DNA from: an uncultured Bacteroidales bacterium
Lineage (GTDB): Bacteria > Bacteroidota > Bacteroidia > Bacteroidales > Paludibacteraceae
DNA length: 53,146 nucleotides
Direction: 5' to 3'
Assembly: GCA_949282265.1 (NCBI GenBank)
Contig: CASDOZ010000014.1
Coordinates: forward strand, 1-53,146
Shown: positions 52,876-53,146 of the stretch, piece after piece
Layout of the letters: every line of letters begins with the position of its first letter
How positions within the stretch are numbered: the first letter of the stretch is position 1
Made by a program: the position numbers and the translations under genes
Notes under the pieces: generated by a model
What the model was told of the DNA's origin: nothing
The model's input: only the letters and a program-made list of their open reading frames with translations
The model's database searches: none

Positions 52876-52999
52876 GGATTCCGGCTCGGAGGCCGGAATG
52901 ACATGGTGAGAGTGCGGGCGGCCGTGCAGAGAGAGCACGAGGGTACAGCGCAATGCCCCGCACAAGCCGCCCAGGATTCCGGGTCAAGCCCGGAATGAC
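52876..52999. repeat. Pair of palindromic GGATTCCGG...CCGGAATGAC elements
   Basis: Two short hairpin-forming elements, 52876-52902 and 52974-52999, start GGATTCCGG and end CCGGAATGAC with a 5- to 8-base centre. Further on, ACGGCGC-GTTT-GCGCCGT (about 53096) and CCCCGTG-N6-CACGGGG (about 53116) are other hairpins. The 330-base stretch after mutS holds no gene. Such mobile-like intergenic palindromes are widespread in bacteria. With only two units, it is not a CRISPR array. Confidence 0.7.
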
Positions 53000-53146
53000 G
53001 AGAGGGAATGCTTGCACGAAATGACGAACCGCAGCCCGATTGGCGCGCAAGCGAATGACACCGTAGGGGTGTGGGCGACAGGCAAAAAAGCACAAACGGC
53101 GCGTTTGCGCCGTCACCCCGTGCTCCGACACGGGGCCCTGGGAGGC

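Noticed and set aside
52860-53146. Possible CRISPR array at the right end
   Set aside because: Only two palindromic units of unequal length with no regular spacer and no cas gene.

Overview
The window looks like a chromosome segment of a member of the Bacteroidales (phylum Bacteroidota). The reasons are promoters of the TTTG / TAnnTTTG type, weak ribosome binding sites, many lipoproteins with short lipoboxes, and typical families (NigD-like protein, WG-repeat protein, GH92 mannosidase, BtuB-like TonB receptor, hexameric GdhA, GDP-heptose genes). I saw no rRNA, tRNA or CRISPR array. Base composition alternates: AT-rich accessory blocks (about 1-3.3, 14.4-23.7 and 34.9-44.2 kb) lie between GC-richer housekeeping blocks (24.2-34.4 and 44.5-53 kb).

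Left accessory region (1-24 kb). At the edge is the N-terminus of a possible reverse-transcriptase-type defence protein. It is followed by an HpaII-like restriction-modification pair and the stump of a second DNA methyltransferase. Two related modules come next. Each starts with a degenerate copy of the 5' end of the addB-like gene, followed by a minus-strand 200-aa protein of unknown function (the two are paralogues), and then a plus-strand operon. Module 1 carries a transmembrane Ser/Thr kinase, small lipoproteins, a WG-repeat lipoprotein and two small membrane proteins. Module 2 carries a NaChBac-like ion channel, a lipoprotein, a Sel1-repeat protein and a pyroglutamyl peptidase. A third block has a 57-aa basic protein, a PD-(D/E)XK nuclease-like protein, a signal-less leucine-rich-repeat protein, a membrane-anchored OmpA-domain protein sharing a domain with it, two tandem small paralogues, a coiled-coil protein, an outer membrane protein and a voltage-sensor channel with an unusual pore. 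Three promoters in this region share one upstream motif at identical spacing.

Housekeeping block 1 (24.2-34.4 kb): addB-like nuclease, NigD-like lipoprotein, ribE, murB, a BtuB-like TonB receptor preceded by a leader reading frame with hairpins, and a GH92 alpha-mannosidase.

Second accessory island (34.5-44.2 kb): an inverted copy of the addB promoter and 5' end, then a very large helicase/nuclease gene (cold-shock, DEDDh exonuclease, RecQ and UvrD parts). Two 303-bp same-orientation MITE-like elements derived from an IS982-like transposase flank it. The helicase frame is broken once, at a short TA tract.

Housekeeping block 2 (44.4-53 kb): gdhA, then a likely operon of glycosyltransferase, heptose kinase, gmhA, a fused heptose guanylyltransferase-phosphatase (GDP-D-glycero-alpha-D-manno-heptose pathway) and mutS. 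The right edge is gene-free and holds palindromic repeats.
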